Shown here piece after piece: positions 7,675 to 15,155 of a stretch of DNA of 19,185 nt. The position numbers were made by a program, and so were the translations under genes. The stretch covers positions 1 through 19,185 of the forward strand of contig JAZLLK010000089.1 of the NCBI GenBank assembly GCA_045598105.1. Reading direction: 5' to 3'. The DNA is from UBA1205 sp045598105 (lineage in GTDB: Bacteria; Bacteroidota; Bacteroidia; Bacteroidales; WCHB1-69). Position 1 is the stretch's first letter. Every line of letters starts with the position of its first letter. Below the pieces are notes generated by a model. It made no database searches, had not been told where the DNA came from, and saw only the letters and a program-made list of their open reading frames with translations.

Positions 7675-8355
7675 TTATTTATTAGCATACACTCTTTTTC
7701 CAAATATGGCACTGCCTATACGCACTATGGTGGAACCTTCCTGCTGTGCTATAAGGTAATCGTCAGTCATACCCATACTTATTTCCTTAAAATAGTCTGC
7801 CTGAGCAAAATATTCGGCTTTCAGCCGGGAAAAGTAGGACTTTAAGGTACGGAATTCCCCGGTTACCTGCTCCTTATTATCGGTGAAGGTAGCCATACCC
7901 ATTACTCCGCATATACGCACATGTGCGTACTGCTTCCACTCGGGTGCACTCAGCATACCCAAGGCTTCCTGCAGGGAAAAGCCGAATTTGGTGCTTTCTT
8001 CCGCTATGTGAAATTGCAGCAGACAATCCACCACCCTATTGTGCTTTTGGGCCATACGATTCACCTCGGCCAACAGCTTAGGCGTATCTATACTTTGAAT
8101 ACAGGATACAAAAGGAATAATGTATTTTACCTTATTGGTCTGCAAATGACCTATAAAATGCCATATTATGTCCTTAGGCAACTGCTCATATTTTTCCTTT
8201 ATTTCCTGCACATAATTCTCCCCAAATACCCTATGACCGCCATTGTACGCAGCCATAATGTCCTCATAGGGTTTCAACTTTGACACTGCCACCAGCTGCA
8301 CGCCGCTGTTCAATTGTGCCCTTATAGCCTCTATATTGGCCACTATATTATCCAT
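7675..8355 (-). CDS. YggS/PROSC-family PLP-binding protein (PLP homeostasis protein)
   Basis: A 226-residue alanine-racemase-fold protein that binds pyridoxal 5'-phosphate and buffers its cellular level; family members have no firmly assigned catalytic reaction. The Schiff-base lysine is Lys26 in LVAVSKLKP. Other family signatures are GENYVQE, WHFIGHLQTNKVKY, SIDTPKL and, near the C terminus, SMGMTDDYLIAQQEGSTIVRIGSAIFG, which forms the phosphate-binding region. It is the first gene of an operon with argS (6 bp gap). The start is supported by a TAnnTTTG element 18 bp upstream. Confidence 0.96.
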   Translation of the reverse strand: MDNIVANIEAIRAQLNSGVQLVAVSKLKPYEDIMAAYNGGHRVFGENYVQEIKEKYEQLPKDIIWHFIGHLQTNKVKYIIPFVSCIQSIDTPKLLAEVNRMAQKHNRVVDCLLQFHIAEESTKFGFSLQEALGMLSAPEWKQYAHVRICGVMGMATFTDNKEQVTGEFRTLKSYFSRLKAEYFAQADYFKEISMGMTDDYLIAQQEGSTIVRIGSAIFGKRVYANK

Positions 8356-8372
8356 GTTATATAATTTTGGTG

Positions 8373-8380
8373 CAAAGGTA
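8373..8380 (-). promoter_or_regulatory. -7 promoter element for the yggS-family/argS operon
   Basis: On the minus strand TACCTTTG matches TAnnTTTG, 17 bp from the start codon at 8355, implying a very short leader. Confidence 0.6.
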
Positions 8381-8393
8381 ACATTTTTTATGC

Positions 8394-8401
8394 TATTTTT
8401 G
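8394..8401 (+). promoter_or_regulatory. -7 promoter element for the LtaS-like gene
   Basis: TATTTTTG matches TAnnTTTG on the plus strand and lies 13 bp from the opposing -7 element, giving a compact divergent promoter pair. The leader to ATG 8491 would be about 80 nt. The region is T-rich, so a chance match is possible. Confidence 0.45.
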
Positions 8402-8490
8402 CCCTACTTGGCATGGTAAAATACCCGTAGAAAATACAATAAAATTCATTTTTCCCCGTTTTACATTTTTTAAGGCATAAGCAAAAGAAT

Positions 8491-10353
8491 ATGAAACAAT
8501 ACCTTATTGCACCGGTAAAGTTACTGCTATTGTGGTTACTGTTTTTTGCGGTAAGCCGCGGATTGTTTTTATGCGTGTACCACAGTAGCCTGCAGGCCTG
8601 CTCATGGGGAGAGGTGATGGCCTGTTTTCCGCATGCTTTGCGGCTGGATATATCCACAGCCTGCTACCTTATAAGCATATCCATACTGCTGCTTAGCATT
8701 AAGCTATGCACAGGCAGCCGTATTATTGACTATATTTTCTACATCACCTTAGGCATAGAATTGCTTATATGCAGCCTTATAAGCCTGGGTGAAATATGCG
8801 TATATGGGGAATGGCTGAGCAAGCTCAGCTACAAAATACTGCTGTATTTACAGCGTCCCGCTGAAATATTCACCACCGCCACACCATGGCAGCTCATTGG
8901 CTCCATAGCTGCCGTTCTATTGCTCACAGGCGGAACTATACTATTATGTTACAAATGGATACGTCCTCATAATATGCCGGTAGTAAGGCATTGTGGCATA
9001 AAGGCACCTGTAGCCTTTATATTATATGGAGGGCTATGTTTTACAGGCATGCGTGGCGGATGGGATGCCATACCCATTACCCAAAGTGCCGCCTACTACT
9101 CCCGCCATGACATATTGAACGATGCGGCCGTGAATCCGCAATGGAACTTACTATACAGCATAGCCTATTTCAGCAATACCGACCCGCAACGCTACCACTA
9201 CACCACCTCCGAGCAGGCCGAAGCGATATTCAAGCAACTGCGTTACACGCCTGCCGACAGCACCACCTGCATACTCACCACCCCTAAGGTAAACGTGGTG
9301 GTAATACTGCTGGAAAGCTGGAGTGCGGACCTTATAGCCACCCTAAGCGGCAGCCAAGGCATTACCGATAATTTTGCCGAATTGGAAAAAGAAGGCATAT
9401 TATGCACCCGCACCTATGCCAACGGGCATCGCTCGCAGCAAGCCGTTTGCAGCATATTGAGCGGATTTCCTTCCGTGCCGGTGTACGACATTACCGACAA
9501 CCACGCCAAATACAAGCACCTGCCCTCATGGCCGCAAATAATGAATGAAGCCGGCTACCACACCTCCTTCTATTTTGGCGGTAACCTGGACTATGGAAAC
9601 ATACGATCCTTTCTGCTACACTGCAACTTTCACACCATAGTGGAAAATGCCGACATGCCCTCCCGCCTGCCACGGGGCAAACTGGGCATACCCGACCAAT
9701 ACATGTTTACCGCTCACCTGCAAGCATTGCACAATATGCCGGAGCCGTTTATGAGCGTACTGTTTACACTCAGCTCCCACAGCCCCTACGACCAGCCACA
9801 AAACACACCGCCCGTAGATATACAATGTGAAGAAACTCCTTTTTTGAATTCCGCCAAATATTGCGACTACTGGCTGGGACAATATTTTGCTGCAGCCAAA
9901 AAAGAGCCATGGTTTCATAATACCCTGTTTATACTGGTAGGCGACCACGGTCACCCCACACATATACACAAGCCCTACCACTATTCATCCTACTTTCAGC
10001 AGGTACCGCTGCTATTCTACGGCGAAGTAATACCGCAGGCATTACGCGGCACCCGCATCCATAAAGTATGCTCACATACCGATATAGCCCTGTCGGTACT
10101 ACACCAGCTGGGGCTGAACCATACTGATTTCACATGGGGCAATAATATATTCAACCCCTATAGCCCGCAATTCGCCTTTTTTGAAGCCATGTCAGGCTAC
10201 GGCTGGATACGCCCCCAAGCCGAATACGAAGAATTCGACAATGGTAACCGACATTTTTCATACGGACTGGGCAATAGTGAACAATTTCCGCTACTGCAAC
10301 AGGAAGGCCGTGCCTATTTGCAACACCTGTACGAAACTTACATCAGCTACTAA
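8491..10353 (+). CDS. LtaS-like phosphoglycerol transferase / sulfatase-fold membrane enzyme
   Basis: A 620-residue inner-membrane enzyme. The first ~190 residues contain about five hydrophobic helices (for example LLLLWLLFFAVSRGLFLCVY and YLISISILLLSIKL). The rest is a periplasmic alkaline-phosphatase-superfamily domain. By comparison with lipoteichoic acid synthase, the metal ligands match in order and spacing: Glu275 in VVILLESWSADL, a nucleophile at Ser315 in NGHRSQQAV (Thr in LtaS), and Asp485-His486 in VGDHGHPTH, with HIHKPY nearby. Bacteroidota lack lipoteichoic acid, so the product is more likely a phosphoglycerol or phosphoethanolamine modification of a glycan or lipid; the donor and acceptor are unknown. 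It is monocistronic, divergent from the PLP-protein operon. Confidence 0.9.
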   Translation: MKQYLIAPVKLLLLWLLFFAVSRGLFLCVYHSSLQACSWGEVMACFPHALRLDISTACYLISISILLLSIKLCTGSRIIDYIFYITLGIELLICSLISLGEICVYGEWLSKLSYKILLYLQRPAEIFTTATPWQLIGSIAAVLLLTGGTILLCYKWIRPHNMPVVRHCGIKAPVAFILYGGLCFTGMRGGWDAIPITQSAAYYSRHDILNDAAVNPQWNLLYSIAYFSNTDPQRYHYTTSEQAEAIFKQLRYTPADSTTCILTTPKVNVVVILLESWSADLIATLSGSQGITDNFAELEKEGILCTRTYANGHRSQQAVCSILSGFPSVPVYDITDNHAKYKHLPSWPQIMNEAGYHTSFYFGGNLDYGNIRSFLLHCNFHTIVENADMPSRLPRGKLGIPDQYMFTAHLQALHNMPEPFMSVLFTLSSHSPYDQPQNTPPVDIQCEETPFLNSAKYCDYWLGQYFAAAKKEPWFHNTLFILVGDHGHPTHIHKPYHYSSYFQQVPLLFYGEVIPQALRGTRIHKVCSHTDIALSVLHQLGLNHTDFTWGNNIFNPYSPQFAFFEAMSGYGWIRPQAEYEEFDNGNRHFSYGLGNSEQFPLLQQEGRAYLQHLYETYISY

Positions 10354-10479
10354 AAACATATAAAAAAAAATATTTGTTTTTTTATGTGTTTATACACAAA
10401 ATAATTTGTAATACATTTGTAAAAAATAAACCGCGTGCACACCGTGAAAGCAGGCTGAACACAGGCGGTGGCGGCATGA
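10354..10479. other. AT-rich spacer with one promoter-like element
   Basis: No gene is seen. TACATTTG at 10412-10419 matches the TAnnTTTG consensus and could drive the region downstream, but it is ~280 bp from the next start codon and a chance match is likely in this composition. No terminator hairpin follows the LtaS-like gene. Confidence 0.35.
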
Positions 10480-10686
10480 ATACTGTTTGTCGGTATAATT
10501 ACACAAAACACCACAAAAATTACACAAATAACATTATATGACATATACGGAAAGAAACTAATTAATATAAAAATAAATAGTGATAATTATCAGGTTGATT
10601 TGTCCCCCTATGCCGCAGGCATATATGTGCTCAGGTGTACATTGAACAACGGGCAGGAAACCGTAAAAAAAGTAGTGAAACATTAA
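10480..10686 (+). pseudogene. Orphan T9SS C-terminal sorting domain, remnant of a lost secreted-protein gene
   Basis: The frame after a TGA at 10477 is open to TAA 10684-10686 and reads as a typical sorting domain: ITQITLYDIYGKKL, then a short spacer, DNYQVDLSPYAAGIYVLR, CTLNNGQETVKKVVKH. It contains no ATG and no plausible start, and the same frame upstream has stops at 10456 and 10477 with no cargo sequence. This is therefore the 3' stub of a decayed or deleted T9SS cargo gene. The intact frameshifted gene starts 11 bp later. Confidence 0.8.
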
Positions 10687-10697
10687 AATATTATTAT

Positions 10698-12034
10698 ATG
10701 AAGAAACATTTATTTACCTTATTGGCCATAGTTGCCGTGTGCGGGCTTATGGCACAAACTGCCAAAACCATTACCTTTACCTCCATATTAGACAATGGCA
10801 CCTTTGCCCGACTAACAGGTGTAACCATAAAAAACCTTACCAAAAATTGGACCCAACACATAGAGTACCCCGATACCACGCTCACCATGAGCAATATTAC
10901 GGGCATAAGTGAAAGCAGAGCGGGTAATGTGGTGCTTACGCAAAACAGCCCCAACCCCTTTTGCGGGCACACCCGCGTTACCTTGCAGCTGCCTGCCGAT
11001 GAGGATGTAAATACGGTATTATACGATATGAACGGCAAAGTATATGCACATAGGCAAATGCGACTGTATGCGGGTACCTATAGCCTGAATATAAGCGGCA
11101 TGCGGCACAGGTATATATATTGCAGGTGAACACTTCCCGCGGCACACAAAGCATAAAAATGCTGGCCATGCAGGGCGGTGAGGCTTGTGACATAGCCGTG
11201 GTATCACAGCTATCGGCCTACACGGGCAGGCACAAGGCTATATCCGCATACGGCATTGAGCCCGGTGATGTATTGTTCTATATAGCGGAGTTGTATTATA
11301 AAGGAAAAGGGCAACGAAGGACAGGTTATGATACCTTATTTTCAGCCAATGATACTACAATAATGTTTACCTTTTATCATGTGGACGGCTACCGTATGCC
11401 GGATGTGTACTACGACACCGCCGGCATGCCCGAAGGCATAGTATGGCATTTGAATGACACCATAGGCTATGATAATAACGGCAGGCCTTACAGCCAACAC
11501 GGCAAAATGATGTCTATAGAAATAGGAAGCGGTATGTATAGTTCTTTTGCTGACGGAAAATCCTCGTATGCCTTTGATTCAACCGACGGAGAAGCCAATA
11601 CCGATAAACTCATGCTGCTGCGGCAGGATACTTCCTTGTGTTTTCCCGAGCGTGTGCAGGCGGCCAAATGGTACCGTGACAAAGGACCTGACTGGTATTT
11701 GCCGGCCATAATGGAGGTGCTGGAGTTTAGAAGATACCATGATTCCCTTAATGCCCGCTATGAGAACAAATTGCCGGGATACACCCGTATACATGCAGGC
11801 CAATATATAGGAGATATATCAGCTACTTACTGGAGCAGCACGGGAGTGAATAATATAGACGGCCCTATAGGTGAAAACAATAAACACAAAGCTTATGCGT
11901 CAGACTTTGATTTTGGTTATGATACGCAATCCAAAGGTAACGACCCTAACGATACCGTTTATTTGTTTTATAACAGCCTGGTAGAAGTGGAGTCATGGTA
12001 TGATTTGGCCGTGAAGGCGGTAAAAAAGTTTTAA
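10698..12034 (+). pseudogene. Secreted protein with internal T9SS-like domain and FISUMP-like domain, frameshifted
   Basis: Two overlapping frames form one protein of about 445 residues. The first starts at ATG 10698 (upstream TTG-type starts are unlikely because MKKHLFTLLAIVAVCGLMAQ is a clear signal peptide) and ends at TGA 11127 after 143 residues. The second runs to TAA 12034. The switch falls inside a sorting-like domain: QNSPNPF, NTVLYDMNGKVY and YSLNISGM in the first frame, VYILQVNTSRGTQSIKM in the second. Adding one base near 11102 gives NISGMAAQVYILQV, the expected motif. Residues from ~300 on (DWYLPAIMEVLEF, then ATYWSSTGVN and ASDFDFG) resemble the FISUMP/DUF1566 family common in secreted Bacteroidota proteins, whose function is unknown. 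Either the gene is inactive, the product is made by frameshifting, or the base is a sequencing error. Confidence 0.82.
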
Positions 12035-12099
12035 CACTCTCCTACGCTGATATAGCATAATATTTACCATACCCCAAAGCCTCCTGACAAAAATAAATG

Positions 12100-12119
12100 C
12101 TATACTTTGAAAAGTATAG
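12100..12119. promoter_or_regulatory. Perfect 20-bp palindrome upstream of the methylmalonyl-CoA mutase promoter
   Basis: CTATACTTT (12100-12108) and AAAGTATAG (12111-12119) are perfect inverted repeats around GA. The right half ends 22 bp before the -7 element, so the site would overlap the -33 region and could act as an operator. It lacks a T run, so it is not a terminator. The binding protein is unknown. Confidence 0.45.
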
Positions 12120-12141
12120 GCATAATATCATAAAAAAATGG

Positions 12142-12149
12142 TATCTTTG
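12142..12149 (+). promoter_or_regulatory. -7 promoter element for methylmalonyl-CoA mutase
   Basis: TATCTTTG matches TAnnTTTG, 35 bp before the chosen ATG at 12185. Transcription starting a few bases downstream leaves too little leader for a TTG start at 12161, which supports the ATG. Confidence 0.65.
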
Positions 12150-12184
12150 CATTTTTATTATTGTATAGAAAACAACAAAGATAT

Positions 12185-14320
12185 ATGAAACCTGATTTTA
12201 GTAAAATTTCATACAAAAACGGTGCTACTACATCCAATAGCAGCGCATCAGAAAATCAATGGCTTACAGCAGAGCAAATACCGGTAAAACCGGTTTATAC
12301 TGCTAATGATTTGGCTAATATGGAGCATTTGGACTATGCTGCCGGTCTGCCTCCTTTTTTACGCGGGCCATACTCCACCATGTACGTAATGCGTCCGTGG
12401 ACAGTACGCCAGTATGCAGGCTTTTCCACTGCCGAAGAGTCCAATGCCTTTTACCGTAGGAATTTGGCCGCAGGCCAAAAGGGCTTATCCATAGCTTTTG
12501 ACCTGGCCACCCACCGCGGCTATGATTCGGACCATGAGCGTGTACTGGGTGACGTAGGTAAAGCCGGTGTGGCAGTAGATTCCATATTAGATATGAAAAT
12601 ACTTTTTGACCAAATACCTTTGGACAAAATGTCGGTATCCATGACCATGAATGGTGCCGTTATGCCCATATTGGCATTCTACATAGTAGCTGCGGAAGAG
12701 CAGGGCGTAAGCATGGACCAATTGGCCGGAACCATACAGAACGATATATTGAAAGAATTCATGGTGCGTAACACCTACATATATCCTCCTGCACCCAGCA
12801 TGAAAATTATAGCCGATATATTTGAGTTTACCTCTAAGAACATGCCTAAGTTCAATTCCATAAGTATATCGGGTTACCACATGCAGGAAGCCGGTGCCAC
12901 CGCCGATATAGAATTGGCCTATACCCTGGCCGACGGCTTGGAATATTTACGTGCCGGTATTAATGCCGGCATGGATATAGATGCCTTTGCTCCCCGTTTG
13001 TCATTCTTCTGGGGCGTAGGCATGAACCATTTTATGGAAATAGCCAAAATGCGTGCAGCACGTATGCTGTGGGCTAAGCTGGTAAACCAATTCCATCCTA
13101 AAAATCCCAAATCACTGGCACTACGTACACACTGCCAAACATCGGGATGGTCGCTCACCGAGCAGGATCCTTTCAACAATGTATCACGTACCTGCATAGA
13201 AGCCATGGGTGCCGCATTGGGTCACACCCAATCGCTCCACACCAATGCCTTAGACGAAGCCATAGCATTACCTACCGATTTTTCGGCACGTATAGCCCGT
13301 AATACCCAGCTGTACATACAGGAAGAAACCAACGTATGCCGCACAGTGGACCCATGGGCAGGCTCCTTCTACGTAGAAAGCCTCACCCATGAAATAGCTC
13401 ACAAGGCATGGGCACTTATAGAAGAAGTAGAAAAATTAGGCGGTATGGCCAAGGCCATAGAAACAGGCATACCTAAAATGCGTATAGAAGAGGCTGCCGC
13501 CCGCCGCCAGGCTCAAATAGACTCAGGCAATGATACCATAGTAGGCGTAAACAAATACCGCTTGGATCATGAAGCTCCTATTGACACCTTGGAAGTGGAC
13601 AACACCACCGTGCGTGAAGCCCAAATAGCCCGCCTTAAAAAATTACGCAGCGAACGTAATAATGAAGCCGTACAACAGGCTTTGGACGCCATTACCGAAT
13701 GCGCACGCACCGGCAAAGGCAACCTGCTGGAACTCTCCATCAATGCCGCACGTGAACGTGCTTCCTTAGGTGAAATATCCATGGCTATGGAAAAAGTATT
13801 TGGTCGTTATAAAGCAAAAATAAATTTAATATCAGGCGTGTACAGTTCCATTACTAAAAATAACAGCAGCTTTAATCAGGCTTGCCACATGGCAGACCAA
13901 TTTGCAGAAAAAGAAGGTCGCCGCCCGCGTATAATGATAGCCAAAATGGGTCAGGACGGTCATGACCGCGGCGCTAAAGTAGTAGCCACCGGCTATGCCG
14001 ACATAGGCTTTGACGTAGATATGGGTCCCCTATTCCAAACACCGGCCGAAGCCGCCAAACAAGCCGTAGAAAACGACGTTCACATAGTGGGCGTATCTTC
14101 TTTGGCCGCAGGCCATAAAACATTGGTACCCCAAATTATAGAAGAACTCAAAAAACTGGGTCGCCCCGATATACTGGTAATAGTAGGCGGCGTAATACCG
14201 GCTCAGGATTATGACTTCCTGTATAAAGCCGGTGCCGTAGCCATATTCGGACCGGGCTCCGTAATAAGCGAATGCGCTATTAAAATGCTGGACATATTGA
14301 ACCAACAACGAGGCTACTAA
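12185..14320 (+). CDS. Methylmalonyl-CoA mutase, large (catalytic) subunit
   Basis: A 711-residue adenosylcobalamin enzyme interconverting (R)-methylmalonyl-CoA and succinyl-CoA in propionate formation or use. The N-terminal TIM barrel carries the substrate-channel sequence FLRGPYSTMYVMRPWTVRQY, the segments MSVSMTMNGAVMPILAFY and SISGYHMQEAGATADIELAY, and RTHCQTSGWSL. The C-terminal ~130 residues are the B12 domain, with the base-off axial ligand His593 in GQDGHDRGAKV, then VSSLAAGHKTL and IVVGGVIPAQDY. These residues mark the catalytic chain rather than the inactive small subunit. The small-subunit gene that usually lies just upstream in Bacteroidota is absent here; the gene has its own promoter and terminator. 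The partner may be encoded elsewhere, or the enzyme may be a homodimer. MutB and ScpA are the usual names for this chain. Confidence 0.96.
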   Translation: MKPDFSKISYKNGATTSNSSASENQWLTAEQIPVKPVYTANDLANMEHLDYAAGLPPFLRGPYSTMYVMRPWTVRQYAGFSTAEESNAFYRRNLAAGQKGLSIAFDLATHRGYDSDHERVLGDVGKAGVAVDSILDMKILFDQIPLDKMSVSMTMNGAVMPILAFYIVAAEEQGVSMDQLAGTIQNDILKEFMVRNTYIYPPAPSMKIIADIFEFTSKNMPKFNSISISGYHMQEAGATADIELAYTLADGLEYLRAGINAGMDIDAFAPRLSFFWGVGMNHFMEIAKMRAARMLWAKLVNQFHPKNPKSLALRTHCQTSGWSLTEQDPFNNVSRTCIEAMGAALGHTQSLHTNALDEAIALPTDFSARIARNTQLYIQEETNVCRTVDPWAGSFYVESLTHEIAHKAWALIEEVEKLGGMAKAIETGIPKMRIEEAAARRQAQIDSGNDTIVGVNKYRLDHEAPIDTLEVDNTTVREAQIARLKKLRSERNNEAVQQALDAITECARTGKGNLLELSINAARERASLGEISMAMEKVFGRYKAKINLISGVYSSITKNNSSFNQACHMADQFAEKEGRRPRIMIAKMGQDGHDRGAKVVATGYADIGFDVDMGPLFQTPAEAAKQAVENDVHIVGVSSLAAGHKTLVPQIIEELKKLGRPDILVIVGGVIPAQDYDFLYKAGAVAIFGPGSVISECAIKMLDILNQQRGY

Positions 14321-14342
14321 GTCCTCATTACGGTGATACTAT

Positions 14343-14379
14343 AAAGAAGTCTGTACACTTGCACAGACTTCTTTTTTTT
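14343..14379 (+). terminator. Rho-independent terminator after methylmalonyl-CoA mutase
   Basis: AAAGAAGTCTGT (14343-14354) pairs with ACAGACTTCTTT (14363-14374) around an 8-nt loop and is followed by a T run to 14379. That T run can also pair with a downstream A run (see findings). Confidence 0.9.
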
Positions 14380-14445
14380 GCCTGCGGCAAAAAAACAAAA
14401 AAAATAATCTACCCGTATTATAACCCCTGTTCACAAAAAAAATGC

Positions 14446-14453
14446 TACCTTTA
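14446..14453 (+). promoter_or_regulatory. Probable -7 promoter element for rpe
   Basis: TACCTTTA is one base off TAnnTTTG and lies 40 bp before the rpe ATG, beyond the preceding terminator. No other candidate is visible in this gap. Confidence 0.45.
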
Positions 14454-14493
14454 CATATTTAACTTAAAGCATATAACAAAAATAGAACAAACA

Positions 14494-15144
14494 ATGAATC
14501 AGATAATTGCACCATCATTATTATCTGCCGACTTTGGCAACCTTGCCCAAGATATTCAAATGATAAACCAAAGTAAAGCCGATTGGTTCCATGTAGACAT
14601 TATGGACGGTAACTTTGTTCCTAACCTTTCCATAGGTTTTCCCGTGCTCAAGGCCATAGTAGCTCACGCCCAAAAGCCGCTGGATATACACCTTATGATA
14701 GTAAATCCTGACCTGTACATAGAGCGTTTTTGTAAAGAAGGCAAAGCAGAATACCTTACCGTACACTATGAGGCCTGCACCCACCTGCACCGCACCATAC
14801 AGAACATAAAAAGCTACGGCGTAAAAGCCGGCGTAGCCCTTAACCCGCACACGCCCGTAAGCGTGCTTGAAGACATACTGCCCAAGTTGGACATGGTACT
14901 GCTCATGAGTGTGAACCCCGGCTTTGGCGGTCAAAAATTCATACCCCAAACCCTTCATAAGGTAGCCAAACTAAGAGCCATGATTAATGCCCTGCAATTG
15001 CCTACCCTTATAGAAGTGGATGGCGGCGTAGGCCTTAATAACTATAAGGACCTTGCCATGGCCGGAAGCAACGCCCTTGTATGCGGCAACAGCGTATTCG
15101 GAGCACAGGACCCCGTACACACCATAGAACTACTTAAACAATAA
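14494..15144 (+). CDS. rpe: Ribulose-phosphate 3-epimerase
   Basis: A 216-residue TIM-barrel enzyme of the pentose phosphate pathway, interconverting D-ribulose 5-phosphate and D-xylulose 5-phosphate. Metal and catalytic residues are visible: His33 and Asp35 in WFHVDIMDGNFVPN, His in LDIHLMI, and the second catalytic Asp in IEVDGGV. The phosphate-binding region is GSNALVCGNSVF. The ATG at 14494 gives the canonical start MNQIIAPSLLSADF; longer frames reach back through the terminator and are artefacts. It has its own promoter-like element, and the next gene begins 11 bp after its stop, so rpe leads a three-gene unit with two envelope genes. Confidence 0.97.
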   Translation: MNQIIAPSLLSADFGNLAQDIQMINQSKADWFHVDIMDGNFVPNLSIGFPVLKAIVAHAQKPLDIHLMIVNPDLYIERFCKEGKAEYLTVHYEACTHLHRTIQNIKSYGVKAGVALNPHTPVSVLEDILPKLDMVLLMSVNPGFGGQKFIPQTLHKVAKLRAMINALQLPTLIEVDGGVGLNNYKDLAMAGSNALVCGNSVFGAQDPVHTIELLKQ

Positions 15145-15155
15145 CCTTACTTTCC

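Noticed and set aside
10635..10697. Upstream extension of the frameshifted secreted protein to 10635
   Set aside because: It would overlap the sorting-domain remnant and bury the signal peptide that starts at 10698.
11120..12034. Independent gene starting with TTG at 11120
   Set aside because: It begins in the middle of a sorting-like domain whose first half is in the other frame and it has no signal peptide; it is the 3' part of a frameshifted gene.
12161..12184. TTG start for methylmalonyl-CoA mutase
   Set aside because: It lies only 12 bp beyond the -7 element; ATG 12185 fits the family N terminus.
14359..14493. Longer rpe frame starting within the terminator
   Set aside because: The extra residues come from the hairpin and spacer; MNQIIAPSLLSADF at 14494 is the canonical start.
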